Assembly: GCF_019972155.1 (NCBI RefSeq)
Contig: NZ_BOVL01000019.1
Location: forward strand, 585,046-649,045
Direction: 5' to 3'
From: Bradyrhizobium sp. RD5-C2
GTDB lineage: Bacteria > Pseudomonadota > Alphaproteobacteria > Rhizobiales > Xanthobacteraceae
Length of the DNA: 64,000 bases
Made by a program: the position numbers and the translations under genes. Position 1 is the first letter of the stretch; each line of letters begins with the position of its first letter. The notes beneath the pieces are model-generated. The model searched no databases, was not told the DNA's origin, and saw only the letters and a program-made list of their open reading frames with translations. Of this stretch, positions 1 to 8,572 are shown one piece after another.

Positions 1-2055
1 CGACGCCATCTCGCCGCACAGCGAGGCGGCTTTCTTCGCGGTGTTGGCCTTGCGCACGATGTCGCGCAGCGCGCGCAGGATCGGCGCCGACAGGGTGTCG
101 AAACGTTCCGAGACCTTGGCATTGCCGCGGTCGACCGCGAACAGGAACTGGAACAGGTCGTTGGAGCCGACCGAGACGAAGTCGACCTTCTTCAGCAGCT
201 CGTCGAGCTGGTAGAGCAGGGCCGGTACCTCGACCATGGTGCCGATATCGATCCGCTCGGGCAGCGAATGGCCGTGCTGGCGCAGATAGGTCAGCTCGCG
301 TTCGACGATCGCCTTGGCCTGGTCGAACTCGGTGATGTCGGAGATCATCGGGAACATGATCTTCAGGGCACGGCCGCCGCCGGCGCGCAGCAGCGCGCGG
401 ATCTGGCCGCGCAGCAGGCCGGGGCGGTCGAGGCCGAGCCGGATCGCGCGCCAGCCGAGCGCGGGATTTTCCTCGACCACGGTCTCCATGTAGGGCAACG
501 CCTTGTCGCCGCCGATGTCGAGCGTGCGGAAGGTGACGGGCTTGGCGCCCGCGGCATCGAGCACGGTGCGGTACAGCGCGAGCTGGTCGCTCGAACGCGG
601 CAGGCTCGGGCTCACCATGAACTGCAATTCGGTACGGAACAGGCCGATGCCGGCGCTGCCGGTGTCCTCGATATGCGGCAGGTCGATGGTCAGGCCGGCA
701 TTGATCAGGAGCTCGATCGGCTGGCCGTCCTTGGTCACGCAAGGCTTGTCGCGCAGCGCCGAATATTGCGCCTGCCGCCGCGCCCGGAACCGGACGCGCT
801 CGGCATAAGCGGATTCGATCTCGGCGGAGGGGCGGACATAGATCTCGCCGGAAATGCCGTCGACGATGATGGCATCGCCCGGATCGGCGATGCCGGGTGC
901 GTTGGGCACCTCGCCGACCGCGGGAATGCCGAGCGCGCGCGCCACGATCGAGACGTGGGAATTCGCGGTGCCTTCCTCCAGCACCAGGCCGCGCAGCCGC
1001 TTGCGGTCATAGTCGAGCAGCGCCGCGGGGCCCATCGCGCGGGCGATCAGGATGGCGTTGTCGGGCAGCTGCTCGCGCGTCGGCGCATGGTCCTGGCCGA
1101 CCAGTTGCCGCATCAGGCGATGGCCGAGATCCTCGAGATCGTGCAGGCGGTCGCGCAGGTAAGGATCGGTCGAGCGCAGCATGCGCGCGCGGGTGTCGGA
1201 CTGCACGCGTTCGACCGCGGCTTCCGCGGTGAGGCCGGTGGCGACCGCCTCATGCAGCTTGTGCGACCAGCCCTGGTCGTTGGCGAACATGCGATAGGCT
1301 TCCAGCACCTCGCGATGCTCGCCGCCCTCGGCGACGTCGCCGCGCTCCAGCATGCGGTCGAGATCGGCGCGCAGATTGGCGAGCGCCGTGTCGAGCCGCT
1401 TGATCTCCTTCGGCAGGTCCTCGGCGATGTAGTTGGTGATGACGACGCGCGGCTCGTGCAGCACGACATGGCCGAGCGCGATGCCGTCGGAGAGCACCGC
1501 GCCGGTCTTGTGCAGCGAGTGCCGCGCGGCGGGCTCGGCGCCGGGCTGGGCCAGCGCGGCCAACTCGCCCGAGGCGATCATCTCCGCCAGCACCATAGCG
1601 GTGGTCTGCAGCGCCTCGACCTCTTCCTCGACATAGGTGCGCTTGGCGCGGTTCTGCACCACGAGCACGCCGAGCGTATTGCCCGCGCGCAGGATCGGCA
1701 CGCCGAGGAACGAGTGGTAAATCTCTTCGCCGGTTTCCGGGCGGTAGGCGAAGGCGGGATGGCTTTGCGCGTCGGAGAGATTGAGCGGCGTCGCCTCGCT
1801 GGCGACAAGGCCGACCAGGCCCTCATGCGCGCTCAGCACGGTGCGGTGCACGGCGTCGCGGTTCAGACCTTCGGTGGCGTAGAGCTCGAGTGTGTTGTCG
1901 ATGCGCAGCACGTAGCAGGAGCAGACCTCGGCCACCATGTTGGCCGCGATCAGCACCACGATCTTGTCGAGGCGTTCCTGGGCGGAGACTTGCTCCGCCA
2001 TGGTTTCGCGGAGCCGTCTCAACAGGACGCGGGGGCCTCCCGACGCGCTCCGCAT
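1..2055 (-). CDS. ptsP: PtsP, GAF-domain phosphoenolpyruvate-protein phosphotransferase (enzyme I Ntr), C-terminus cut by the window edge
   Basis: First enzyme of the nitrogen-type phosphotransferase relay: it autophosphorylates from PEP and passes phosphate to NPr, a cytoplasmic regulatory chain rather than a sugar importer. An uninterrupted frame of 685 codons runs from ATG at 2055 off the left edge; the family is about 755 residues, so roughly 70 are missing. The N-terminal 20-160 form a GAF domain (contains EEIYHSFLGVPILRAGNTLG). The swivelling phosphohistidine domain has GTANSHVSIVARALGIP with the active His near residue 367, followed by the TIM-barrel PEP-binding domain (FRTELQFM, TLDIGGDK, GSNDLFQF). 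It lies next to lysC in the same orientation, a neighbourhood I recall from rhizobia. A 19-bp palindrome lies about 130 bp upstream. Identification is firm. Confidence 0.96.
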   Translation of the reverse strand, partial: MRSASGGPRVLLRRLRETMAEQVSAQERLDKIVVLIAANMVAEVCSCYVLRIDNTLELYATEGLNRDAVHRTVLSAHEGLVGLVASEATPLNLSDAQSHPAFAYRPETGEEIYHSFLGVPILRAGNTLGVLVVQNRAKRTYVEEEVEALQTTAMVLAEMIASGELAALAQPGAEPAARHSLHKTGAVLSDGIALGHVVLHEPRVVITNYIAEDLPKEIKRLDTALANLRADLDRMLERGDVAEGGEHREVLEAYRMFANDQGWSHKLHEAVATGLTAEAAVERVQSDTRARMLRSTDPYLRDRLHDLEDLGHRLMRQLVGQDHAPTREQLPDNAILIARAMGPAALLDYDRKRLRGLVLEEGTANSHVSIVARALGIPAVGEVPNAPGIADPGDAIIVDGISGEIYVRPSAEIESAYAERVRFRARRQAQYSALRDKPCVTKDGQPIELLINAGLTIDLPHIEDTGSAGIGLFRTELQFMVSPSLPRSSDQLALYRTVLDAAGAKPVTFRTLDIGGDKALPYMETVVEENPALGWRAIRLGLDRPGLLRGQIRALLRAGGGRALKIMFPMISDITEFDQAKAIVERELTYLRQHGHSLPERIDIGTMVEVPALLYQLDELLKKVDFVSVGSNDLFQFLFAVDRGNAKVSERFDTLSAPILRALRDIVRKANTAKKAASLCGEMAS

Positions 2056-2383
2056 GTGCTTCAGTCCCTCCCCACGAGGCCGGCGCACCGGGCCGGACGG
2101 CCGTTGGCGCAAAACTCGTCAAAAACAACAATTTTAGTCATTCGGCGTCGCCGCTCGCGCCAGTTCCCGCCGATTCGGGATCGCACAAACTGTGCCACAG
2201 TTTGCGACAGCCCACCTGACTGGCCGTATAGCCAATCAAGGCTCGCTTTGCCAAGCAAAACGCCTGCCAGTAGCAAATAACGTCTGCGTCAGCCCTATGC
2301 TGCGCCCGCTAAGAGAAATTCTAACTCCGGGATGTGGGTACCGGAGGACGGCTTGTTCCCCTGGGAGGGGCGGGGTCTATCCA
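2056..2383. other. Intergenic region upstream of ptsP
   Basis: This non-coding stretch between the ptsP start and the repeat next to lysC should hold the ptsP promoter. The only clear structure I see is the palindrome at 2186-2204. Short open frames here on both strands have no Shine-Dalgarno sequence and no recognisable product. Confidence 0.5.
2186..2204. promoter_or_regulatory. 19-bp perfect palindrome upstream of ptsP
   Basis: CAAACTGTG-C-CACAGTTTG is perfectly symmetric: two 9-base arms around one central base. It is about 130 bp upstream of the ptsP start and stands apart from the GC-rich dispersed repeats of this chromosome. The size and symmetry suit a dimeric regulator site. A hairpin role is also possible, although no T-run follows on either strand. 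Confidence 0.5.
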
Positions 2384-2493
2384 CCCGTCATTCCGGGGCT
2401 CGCGAAGCGAGAGCCCGGAATCCATCGGGCCCCAGCCCCCACGGTGAAATGGATTCCGGGCTTGCGCCAAGTGGCGCGCCCCGGAATGACGGG
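2384..2493. repeat. Palindromic intergenic repeat, CGTCATTCCGGGGC family
   Basis: Sixteen-base perfect terminal arms (2384-2399 and 2478-2493, beginning CCCGTCATTCCGGGGC) enclose a second inner pair built on GGAATCCAT. The whole element can fold into a long hairpin just downstream of lysC. It resembles the dispersed palindromes common in Bradyrhizobium intergenic DNA and could serve as the lysC transcript end. Confidence 0.8.
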
Positions 2494-2502
2494 AGCTAGG
2501 TC

Positions 2503-3759
2503 CTACGCCTGATCCAGCCCGTACAGCGTGTGCAGTGTGCGGACCGCGAGTTCGGTGTAGGCGGCGTCGATCAGGACCGAGAACTTGATCTCGGAGGTGG
2601 TGATGGCGCGGATGTTGATGTTGCGCTCGGACAGCGCCTTGAACGCCTTCGCGGCGACACCGGCATGGCTGCGCATGCCGCTGCCGATCACCGAGACCTT
2701 GGCGACGTCGGTCGCGGTATCGAGCCTGACGTAGCCGATCTTGGCCTTGGCGGCGGTGATGGTGTCCTTGGCGCGGTTGTAGTCGGTGGCCGGCACGGTG
2801 AAGGTGAGGTCGGTGGTCTTGCCGTCCTCCGACACGTTCTGCACGATCATGTCGACGTTGATGTTGGCATCCGCGAGCGGCCCGAAGATCGCCGCGGCGA
2901 CGCCGGGCTTGTCCTCGATCTGGCGCACGGAAATCTGGGCTTCGTCCTTGGAGAAGGCGATGCCGGTGACGACGTGCATTTCCATGATTTCCTCCTCGCT
3001 GCAGATCAGCGTGCCCGGCGGCTGGTTGGCGTGCGGGTCGATATCCTCTGGCTTGTCGAAGCTGGAGCGCACGAAGATCGGCATGTTGTGCACCATGCCG
3101 AGTTCCACCGAGCGAACCTGCAGCACCTTGGCGCCCTGCGAGGCCAGCTCCAGCATGTCCTCGAATGCGATCTTGTCGAGCCGGCGCGCCTTCGGCACCA
3201 CGCGCGGGTCGGTGGTGTAGACGCCGTCGACGTCGGTGTAGATGTCGCAGCGGTCGGCCTTCAGCGCAGCCGCGATCGCCACCGCTGAGGTGTCCGAACC
3301 GCCGCGGCCGAGCGTGGTGATGCGGCCGGTCTGCGGATTGATGCCCTGGAAGCCGGCGATGACAGCGACTTCCTTGCGCTCCTTGAAGCGGTCGATGATC
3401 TCGCTGCCGTCGATATCGAGGATGCGCGCCGAAGCGTGCGCGTCTGAGGTCTTGATCGGGATCTGCCAGCCCTGCCAGGAGCGCGCCTGGATGCCGATGC
3501 CCTGCAGCACGATCGCAAGCAGGCCCGAGGTGACCTGTTCGCCGGAGGCGACCACCGCGTCATATTCGCGCGCGTCGTGCATCGGCGAGGCCTCGGTGCA
3601 CCAGCCCACCAGTTCGTTGGTCTTGCCGGACATCGCGGAGACGACGACGGCGACCTGGTGGCCGGCGTCGACCTCGCGCTTCACGTGCTGGGCGACGTTG
3701 CGGATACGATCGATATTGGCGACGGACGTACCGCCGAATTTCATCACGAGGCGGCCCAT
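2503..3759 (-). CDS. lysC: Aspartokinase
   Basis: Catalyses ATP-dependent phosphorylation of L-aspartate, the first step toward lysine, threonine, methionine and diaminopimelate. The 418 residues match the usual 405-420. The kinase domain opens with KFGGTSVA (residues 8-15) and has GRGGSDTSAVAIAAAL and DVDGVYTTDPRVV; two ACT domains occupy about 265-340 and 345-410 and would bind the feedback inhibitor. The start is the ATG at 3759 giving MGRLVMKFGGTS. It is transcribed toward ptsP and divergently from the PH-domain gene. A palindromic repeat follows the stop within 10 bp. Confidence 0.97.
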   Translation of the reverse strand: MGRLVMKFGGTSVANIDRIRNVAQHVKREVDAGHQVAVVVSAMSGKTNELVGWCTEASPMHDAREYDAVVASGEQVTSGLLAIVLQGIGIQARSWQGWQIPIKTSDAHASARILDIDGSEIIDRFKERKEVAVIAGFQGINPQTGRITTLGRGGSDTSAVAIAAALKADRCDIYTDVDGVYTTDPRVVPKARRLDKIAFEDMLELASQGAKVLQVRSVELGMVHNMPIFVRSSFDKPEDIDPHANQPPGTLICSEEEIMEMHVVTGIAFSKDEAQISVRQIEDKPGVAAAIFGPLADANINVDMIVQNVSEDGKTTDLTFTVPATDYNRAKDTITAAKAKIGYVRLDTATDVAKVSVIGSGMRSHAGVAAKAFKALSERNINIRAITTSEIKFSVLIDAAYTELAVRTLHTLYGLDQA

Positions 3760-3969
3760 GACGACGCGTCTATTCCTTTAAGAGGATAAGTAGGTTAACC
3801 CACGCCGAAAACCGCAAGCGCGGGCACCGAAAGGCGCGTATACATAGCGCCGCGCCCGGGGGCAAGCCGGTTGGTAGGGGTCCCCGGAAGGTCTTTTGGG
3901 GGTGTTTTGCCGGTTGCCGGCGGGCTGTTGCGCAAGGGTGACTCGCGGGTAATTCGAAGGCGGGATTGG

Positions 3970-4437
3970 ATGGGACGCTATATCGACGAAATCCTGCAGC
4001 CCGGCGAGAAGCTGCTGTATTCCACCAATGCGCACTGGATGTTCTATCTGCCGGCGATCGCGGCCTGGATCGTGGTGCTGGTGCTGCTGATCCTGTCCCG
4101 GATGACGACGGTCGACGCCCTGGTGCTGGCCTGCCTGGCGGCCGCCGCCGTGGTCGCGGTCGCGGCGCTGTACTGGACCGGCGCGGCCTGGTTCCATCGC
4201 TGGACCACGGAAACCGACGTCACCAATTTCCGCGTGGTGCACAAGAGCGGCTTCATCAAGCGGCGCACCTTCGAGATGAGCCTCGACAAGGTCGAGAGCG
4301 TCGACGTCAACCAGAGCATCATGGGGCGCCTGCTCAATTATGGCGACGTCACCATCCGCGGCGTCGGCGAGGGCATCGAGACCATCAAGACCATCGCCTC
4401 GCCGCTGGCGTTCCGCAATTCGATCACCGCGCGATAG
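3970..4437 (+). CDS. Small PH-domain (YdbS/YdbT-like, bPH2) membrane protein
   Basis: A 155-residue protein with two hydrophobic helices (about 24-43 and 50-70) followed by a bacterial pleckstrin-homology-like domain (about 75-150; TDVTNFRVVHKSGFIKRRTF, then a DKVESVDVNQSIMGRLLNYG core). This is the usual arrangement of small bPH2 membrane proteins, whose function is mostly unknown. I chose ATG 3970 (MGRYIDEILQPGEKLLYSTN) because the segment upstream in the same frame lies in intergenic DNA and lacks the conserved features. ubiG starts 14 bp after the stop, so the two are probably cotranscribed. Confidence 0.85.
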   Translation: MGRYIDEILQPGEKLLYSTNAHWMFYLPAIAAWIVVLVLLILSRMTTVDALVLACLAAAAVVAVAALYWTGAAWFHRWTTETDVTNFRVVHKSGFIKRRTFEMSLDKVESVDVNQSIMGRLLNYGDVTIRGVGEGIETIKTIASPLAFRNSITAR

Positions 4438-4451
4438 GGGCGCGCGCAATC

Positions 4452-5222
4452 ATGACTACGCAAACAACTGTTTCAAATTCCTCCGCCAATGCCTTCGCCC
4501 ACTCGGTCGATCCGGCCGAGGTCGCGAAATTCTCAAAACTGTCGGATGAATGGTGGGATCCGCGCGGCAAGATGGCGCCGCTGCACAAGATCAATCCGCT
4601 GCGCCTGACCTATATCCGCGACGCCGCCTGCCGCAAGTTCGAGCGCAACGCCAAGAGCCTGAGCTGCCTGTCCGGCCTGCGCCTGCTCGACATCGGCTGC
4701 GGCGCCGGCCTCTTGTGCGAGCCGTTCACGCGGCTCGGCGCCCAGGTGATCGGGATCGATCCGTCCGCCACCAACATCGCAGCCGCGAAGTTGCACGCCG
4801 ACAAGGGGCACCTGTCGATCGACTACCGCTGCACCACGATCGAGGACATGGACGTCCGCGAGCGCTTCGACATCGTGCTGGCGATGGAGGTGGTCGAGCA
4901 CGTCGTCGACGTCGGCGCCTTCATCAAGCGCTGCGCCGTCATGCTCAAGCCCGGCGGGCTGATGGTGGTCTCGACCTTGAACCGCAACTGGAAGAGCTTT
5001 GCGCTGGCGATCGTCGGTGCCGAATACGTGCTGCGCTGGCTGCCGCGCGGTACCCATGAGTGGAGCAAGTTCGTCACCCCCGCCGAGCTCGAACGCTATC
5101 TCGGCGACGTCAATCTCACCGTCACCGAACAGGCCGGCGTGGTCTACAACCCGCTCGCCGACAAATGGAGCGTCTCGTCCGACATGGACGTGAACTACAT
5201 GGTGGTGGCGGAGGAGACGTGA
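4452..5222 (+). CDS. ubiG: UbiG, bifunctional 2-polyprenyl-6-hydroxyphenol methylase / 3-demethylubiquinol 3-O-methyltransferase
   Basis: Performs both O-methylations in ubiquinone synthesis at the inner membrane, using S-adenosylmethionine. The 256-residue product starts MTTQTTVSNSS at ATG 4452. Family marks are KFSKLSDEWWDPRGKMAPLH near the N-terminus, the SAM-binding LLDIGCGAGLLCEPF (about 73-87), EDMDV, and the VVEHVVDVGAFI and STLNRNWKSF segments. It follows the PH-domain gene closely. A long inverted repeat lies about 33 bp past the stop. Confidence 0.96.
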   Translation: MTTQTTVSNSSANAFAHSVDPAEVAKFSKLSDEWWDPRGKMAPLHKINPLRLTYIRDAACRKFERNAKSLSCLSGLRLLDIGCGAGLLCEPFTRLGAQVIGIDPSATNIAAAKLHADKGHLSIDYRCTTIEDMDVRERFDIVLAMEVVEHVVDVGAFIKRCAVMLKPGGLMVVSTLNRNWKSFALAIVGAEYVLRWLPRGTHEWSKFVTPAELERYLGDVNLTVTEQAGVVYNPLADKWSVSSDMDVNYMVVAEET

Positions 5223-5254
5223 GCTGAAGCCACGGTCTCGGCCACACAATAGGT

Positions 5255-5426
5255 GTCGTCCCTGCGAAAGCAGGGACCCATAACCACCGGCCCCGGTTGT
5301 TGAGCGCGATCTCAGTTCAGGAGCTGCTTCCGAATCCGATCGACACCATCCGTCTCGTCGCCCGTTCAACCATCGTGCCTCAAACCACTCCCTGTGGTTA
5401 TGGGTCCCTGCTTTCGCAGGGACGAC
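5255..5426. repeat. Long inverted repeat, GTCGTCCC...AACCAC family (copy 1)
   Basis: Two 33-base arms (5255-5287 and 5394-5426) are exact reverse complements. Each arm contains its own small hairpin (GTCCCTGCGAAAGCAGGGAC). The 106-bp centre shows no gene. A related element with the same outer ends lies at 32197-32318. Together with flanking DNA it fills the 318-bp gap between ubiG and the DMT transporter. Confidence 0.9.
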
Positions 5427-5540
5427 AGTGAGTTTGTGGCTCGAGCGCAATCCAGTCATGCGCCGTTTCGATTGACCGCATTCGTCGCGCCGGGCACGCT
5501 GCGCGCGTACTCCCGCCCCGGCGCACTTTCCTCATCCCGC

Positions 5541-6440
5541 ATGTTCACCATCGCCTCGCTCTGGATCCCCTTCACCATCGTCGCTGCGTTCGGGCAGGTG
5601 GCGCGCAATGCGATGCAGCGGCATCTGACCGGGCCGCTGGGGACCTGGGGCGCGACCAATATCCGTTTCCTGTTCGGCCTGCCGTTCGCGGTGGTGTTCT
5701 TCGCGCTGGCGGTGCTGCTGACCGGCGATCGCCTGCCGTGGCCGGCGGCGTCGTTCTGGCCGTGGCTGTTGTCCGGCGCGCTCAGCCAGATCGTCGGCAC
5801 CGGCTTCATGCTGCTGGCGATGAACGACCGCTCCTTCGTGGTGACCACGGCCTATATGAAGACCGAGGCGATCCAGACCGCGATCTTCGGCTTCATCTTC
5901 CTCGGCGACCATCTGACGACGCCCAAGGTGATCGCGATCGTGATCGCGACCATCGGCGTTGTCGTCACCGCGCTGCGGCCTGGCGGGCAGAAGAGTTTTG
6001 CCGATTTGCGCCCGACTGTGCTCGGCCTCGGCGCCGCCGCGGTGTTCGCGATCTCGGCGGTGAGTTTTCGCGGCGCCATCATTGCCGTGCCCGGCGTCTC
6101 GTTTGTGACGGCGGCCTCCTACACGCTGATGTGGAGCCTGTTCGTCCAGACGCTGATCCTGTCGGTCTATCTGCTGCTGCGCGCGCCCGACGTGCTGCGA
6201 AAGATTCTCGGCCTGTGGCGGCCCTCGATGTTCGCGGGCTTCATGGGCGCGTTCTCCTCGCAGTTCTGGTTCCTGGCGTTCGCGCTCACCGCCGCCGCCA
6301 ACGTGCGCACGCTGGCGCTGATCGAGGTGCTGTTCGCGCAGGGCGTGGCCTATTTCTCGCTCAAGCAGCCGTTCTCGCTGCGCGAGGTGATCGGCATCGT
6401 CCTGATCGTGATCGGCGTCGCGCTGCTGATCGCCGCGTAA
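5541..6440 (+). CDS. EamA/DMT-superfamily transporter (full size, 10 TM)
   Basis: A 299-residue inner-membrane protein of the drug/metabolite exporter type, with about ten hydrophobic helices in two EamA halves (roughly residues 5-140 and 155-299). The start ATG 5541 gives MFTIASLWIPFTIVAAFGQV, beginning directly with helix 1. The in-frame extension upstream runs through the palindromic repeat and is unlikely to be coding. The substrate cannot be read from the sequence. It converges on the half-size EamA gene at 6500-6928. Confidence 0.88.
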   Translation: MFTIASLWIPFTIVAAFGQVARNAMQRHLTGPLGTWGATNIRFLFGLPFAVVFFALAVLLTGDRLPWPAASFWPWLLSGALSQIVGTGFMLLAMNDRSFVVTTAYMKTEAIQTAIFGFIFLGDHLTTPKVIAIVIATIGVVVTALRPGGQKSFADLRPTVLGLGAAAVFAISAVSFRGAIIAVPGVSFVTAASYTLMWSLFVQTLILSVYLLLRAPDVLRKILGLWRPSMFAGFMGAFSSQFWFLAFALTAAANVRTLALIEVLFAQGVAYFSLKQPFSLREVIGIVLIVIGVALLIAA

Positions 6441-6443
6441 GCT

Positions 6444-6498
6444 CTTGTTTGACGCGTTTTCTTCACGCGAACCGGTAGCCACTTCGCTCGAAAACGCT
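6444..6498. repeat. Dispersed repeat, GCGTTTTCGAGCGAAGTGG family (copy 1, reversed)
   Basis: The stretch between two converging transporter genes matches the reverse complement of 23650-23705 with only a few mismatches: the shared core reads CGAGCGAAGTGG, then TACCGGTTCGCGTGAAGA, then AACGCG. I recall this element from many intergenic sites in Bradyrhizobium. Flanking GCGTTTTC and GAAAACGC arms can pair into a hairpin, so it may end both transcripts. Confidence 0.75.
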
Positions 6499-6499
6499 A

Positions 6500-6928
6500 T
6501 CAGCCCTTCACGGCGATCAGTACCGCGCCCGCCGAGATCAGCGCGATCCCGATCCAGCCATAGGCCGAGGGGCGCTCGCCAAGGAACACGGCGCCGAACA
6601 ACGCCACCAGCACCACGCTGAGCTTGTCGATCGGCGCGACCAGTGTGGCAGGTCCAAGCTTGAGTGCGCGGAAATAGCAGATCCACGACGCGCCGGTGCC
6701 GAGCCCGGACAGCAGCAGGAATAGCCAACTCTTGCCCGAGATCGGGCCGGCCTGGGCGAATTGCCCGGTCGCGAACAGGATCGCCGACAGCGTGATCAGC
6801 ACGATCACGGTGCGGATCAGGGTGGCGAGATCGGAGTTGATGCCCTCGACGCCGACCTTGGCGAAGATCGCGGTCAGCGCCGCGAAAATGGCCGAAAGAA
6901 ACGCCCAGACCTGCCAGGACGCGGTCAA
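6500..6928 (-). CDS. Half-size EamA-family membrane protein
   Basis: 142 residues with four to five hydrophobic helices and a single EamA repeat (ends WIGIALISAGAVLIAVKG). Half-size members of this superfamily act as homo- or heterodimers; whether this one pairs with a partner is unknown. It is the last gene of a leftward operon: its ATG at 6928 overlaps the stop of the DUF1178 gene by four bases (ATGA), showing translational coupling. Substrate unknown. Confidence 0.85.
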   Translation of the reverse strand: MTASWQVWAFLSAIFAALTAIFAKVGVEGINSDLATLIRTVIVLITLSAILFATGQFAQAGPISGKSWLFLLLSGLGTGASWICYFRALKLGPATLVAPIDKLSVVLVALFGAVFLGERPSAYGWIGIALISAGAVLIAVKG

Positions 6929-7395
6929 TTCCGATCTTCCGGCAGCGTCGGCAGCGGCGAGACCTCGACGCCTTCGTCGATCAGCGCGCGCGCCTCCTCG
7001 GGCGAGGCCTCGCCGTAGATCGGCCGATGCTCAATATCGCCGTAATGCATCTTGCGCGCCTCGTTCGGGAAGCGGTCGCCGACATTGTCGGCGTTCTTCA
7101 CGATATGGTCGCGCAGTTCCTTCAGCTTGCTGCGCAGCTCGCGCTCCTGCGCCATCATCAGCGACGTCGATTCGGCAGGCGGTGCCTCGACGGGCGCGGC
7201 CGGCGCCGGCTGGGCCGGTTCGCGGCCCTTCTTGCTGACGATTTGCGGCGCCATGATCGCGCGCTCGATCTTGTCGGAGCCGCAGGACGGGCAATCGATC
7301 AAATGACGCCGCTCCTGCGATTCATAGGCCGAGGAGCTCTGGAACCAGCTCTCGAACTGATGGCCGCGCTCGCAGCGCAGCGTGTAGCGGATCAT
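6925..7395 (-). CDS. DUF1178 family protein
   Basis: A 156-residue protein starting MIRYTLRCERGHQFESWF. The N-terminus carries two cysteine sites, CERGH and CPSCGS, suggesting a small zinc ribbon; a Pro/Ala-rich linker (about 60-80) and a helical C-terminus follow. Function is unknown. The start ATG 7395 overlaps the stop of the upstream nitrilase-family gene by four bases, fixing the choice over longer in-frame options. DUF1178 proteins sit beside a carbon-nitrogen hydrolase and a glutaredoxin in many alphaproteobacteria, as here. Confidence 0.85.
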   Translation of the reverse strand: MIRYTLRCERGHQFESWFQSSSAYESQERRHLIDCPSCGSDKIERAIMAPQIVSKKGREPAQPAPAAPVEAPPAESTSLMMAQERELRSKLKELRDHIVKNADNVGDRFPNEARKMHYGDIEHRPIYGEASPEEARALIDEGVEVSPLPTLPEDRN

Positions 7396-8270
7396 GCCGA
7401 GCCCCGGACGAGGTGCAGATGCTCCGGGCCGGCCTTGGGGTCGGCGATGCCGAAACGCCTGCCGTGCTGAAGTGAAGGGATAGTCTTGCGCGCGGTCTCG
7501 ACCTTGGTGGGATCGATCTCGGCCAGGAACACGCCGGGCTCGACGCCGCCCTCGGTGAGGATCTCGCCCCAAGGGTCGATGATCAGCGAATGCCCGAAGG
7601 TCTCGCGCTTGTTCTCATGCAGGCCGGCTTGCGCCGCCGCAAACACGAAGCAGCCGGTCTCGATGGCGCGGGCGCGCAGCAGCGTGTGCCAGTGCGCTTC
7701 GCCGGTCTTGCGGGTGAAGGCGGACGGCACGGTGAGGAACGACGCGCCGGCTTCGGCAAGCGCGCGATAGAGCGCCGGGAAGCGCACATCGTAGCAGATC
7801 GTCAATCCGATCCGGCCCCAGGGCAGGTCGGAGATCACGGCGGTCTCGCCGGGCTGGTAATTGGCCGACTCGCGATAGCTCTCGCCGCCCGGCAGATCGA
7901 TGTCGAACATGTGGATCTTGTCGTAGCTCGCGAGCACATTGCCCTCGGGCCCGATCAGGAACGAGCGGTTGACCGCCTTCTCCGGCGAGTAGCGCAGCGC
8001 CAGCGAGCCGATATGCAGATGGATCTTCAGTTCGGCGGCCAGCGCGCGATAGGCCTGCAGCGACTTGTCGTCCTCTTCGCTCGCCAGATGCTCGAACAGC
8101 GCCTTGCGGTTCAGCTGCATCATGTTGCTGACCTCAGGGGTCAGCACGTATTTGGCGCCCTGCGCCGCCGCTTCGCGGATCAGCCGCGTGCCCTGCTCCA
8201 GGCTCGGCTCGGGCAGCAATCCGGTGCGCATCTGCACCATGGCGGCAGTGAAAATGTTGTCCGTGCTCAT
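7392..8270 (-). CDS. Carbon-nitrogen hydrolase, Nit1/Nit2-like (nitrilase superfamily)
   Basis: A 292-residue amidase of the nitrilase superfamily. The Glu-Lys-Cys triad is visible in LTPEVSNMM, YDKIHMFDIDLPGG and TICYDVRFPALYR. The closest described group hydrolyses deaminated glutathione or omega-amidase substrates; placing it directly after a glutaredoxin gene fits that but does not prove it. The start ATG 8270 (MSTDNIFTAAMVQMRTG) overlaps the grxC stop by one base (TGATG). Confidence 0.9.
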   Translation of the reverse strand: MSTDNIFTAAMVQMRTGLLPEPSLEQGTRLIREAAAQGAKYVLTPEVSNMMQLNRKALFEHLASEEDDKSLQAYRALAAELKIHLHIGSLALRYSPEKAVNRSFLIGPEGNVLASYDKIHMFDIDLPGGESYRESANYQPGETAVISDLPWGRIGLTICYDVRFPALYRALAEAGASFLTVPSAFTRKTGEAHWHTLLRARAIETGCFVFAAAQAGLHENKRETFGHSLIIDPWGEILTEGGVEPGVFLAEIDPTKVETARKTIPSLQHGRRFGIADPKAGPEHLHLVRGSA

Positions 8271-8542
8271 CAGGCGCCGCCTCCGTTGCTGAGCAGGCCG
8301 TCGAGCTTGCCCTCGCGGTCGAGCGCGTAGAGCTCGTCGCAGCCGCCGACATGGGTCTTGTCGATGAAGATCTGCGGGAAAGTCGAGCCCGCGCCGGCGC
8401 GATCGTACATCTCGTCGCGGTACGCCGGGTTGCTGGCGACGCTCAATTCGGTGAACGCGGCGTTCTTGCGCGTCAAAAGCGATTTGGCCGCGGTGCAATA
8501 ACCGCAGCCGGGGCGGGTATAGATTTCGATGGCAGCGGTCAT
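8270..8542 (-). CDS. grxC: Glutaredoxin 3
   Basis: A 90-residue cytoplasmic dithiol glutaredoxin. The active site is CGYC in YTRPGCGYCTAAKSLL, a Gly variant of the common CPYC. The cis-proline loop (STFPQIFI) and glutathione-binding HVGGCDEL are present. It stands between comF, 30 bp upstream, and the nitrilase-family gene whose start overlaps its stop, in a four- to five-gene leftward operon. Confidence 0.95.
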   Translation of the reverse strand: MTAAIEIYTRPGCGYCTAAKSLLTRKNAAFTELSVASNPAYRDEMYDRAGAGSTFPQIFIDKTHVGGCDELYALDREGKLDGLLSNGGGA

Positions 8543-8572
8543 GGTGTGCTCGGTTGAACCAGAAGTTACAGA

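Noticed and set aside
268..2280. 670-residue open frame antisense to ptsP
   Set aside because: The true coding strand is clear from PtsP homology; this frame is its GC-driven shadow.
2192..2512. 106-residue open frame between ptsP and lysC
   Set aside because: Half of it is the palindromic repeat and the rest lacks a ribosome-binding site.
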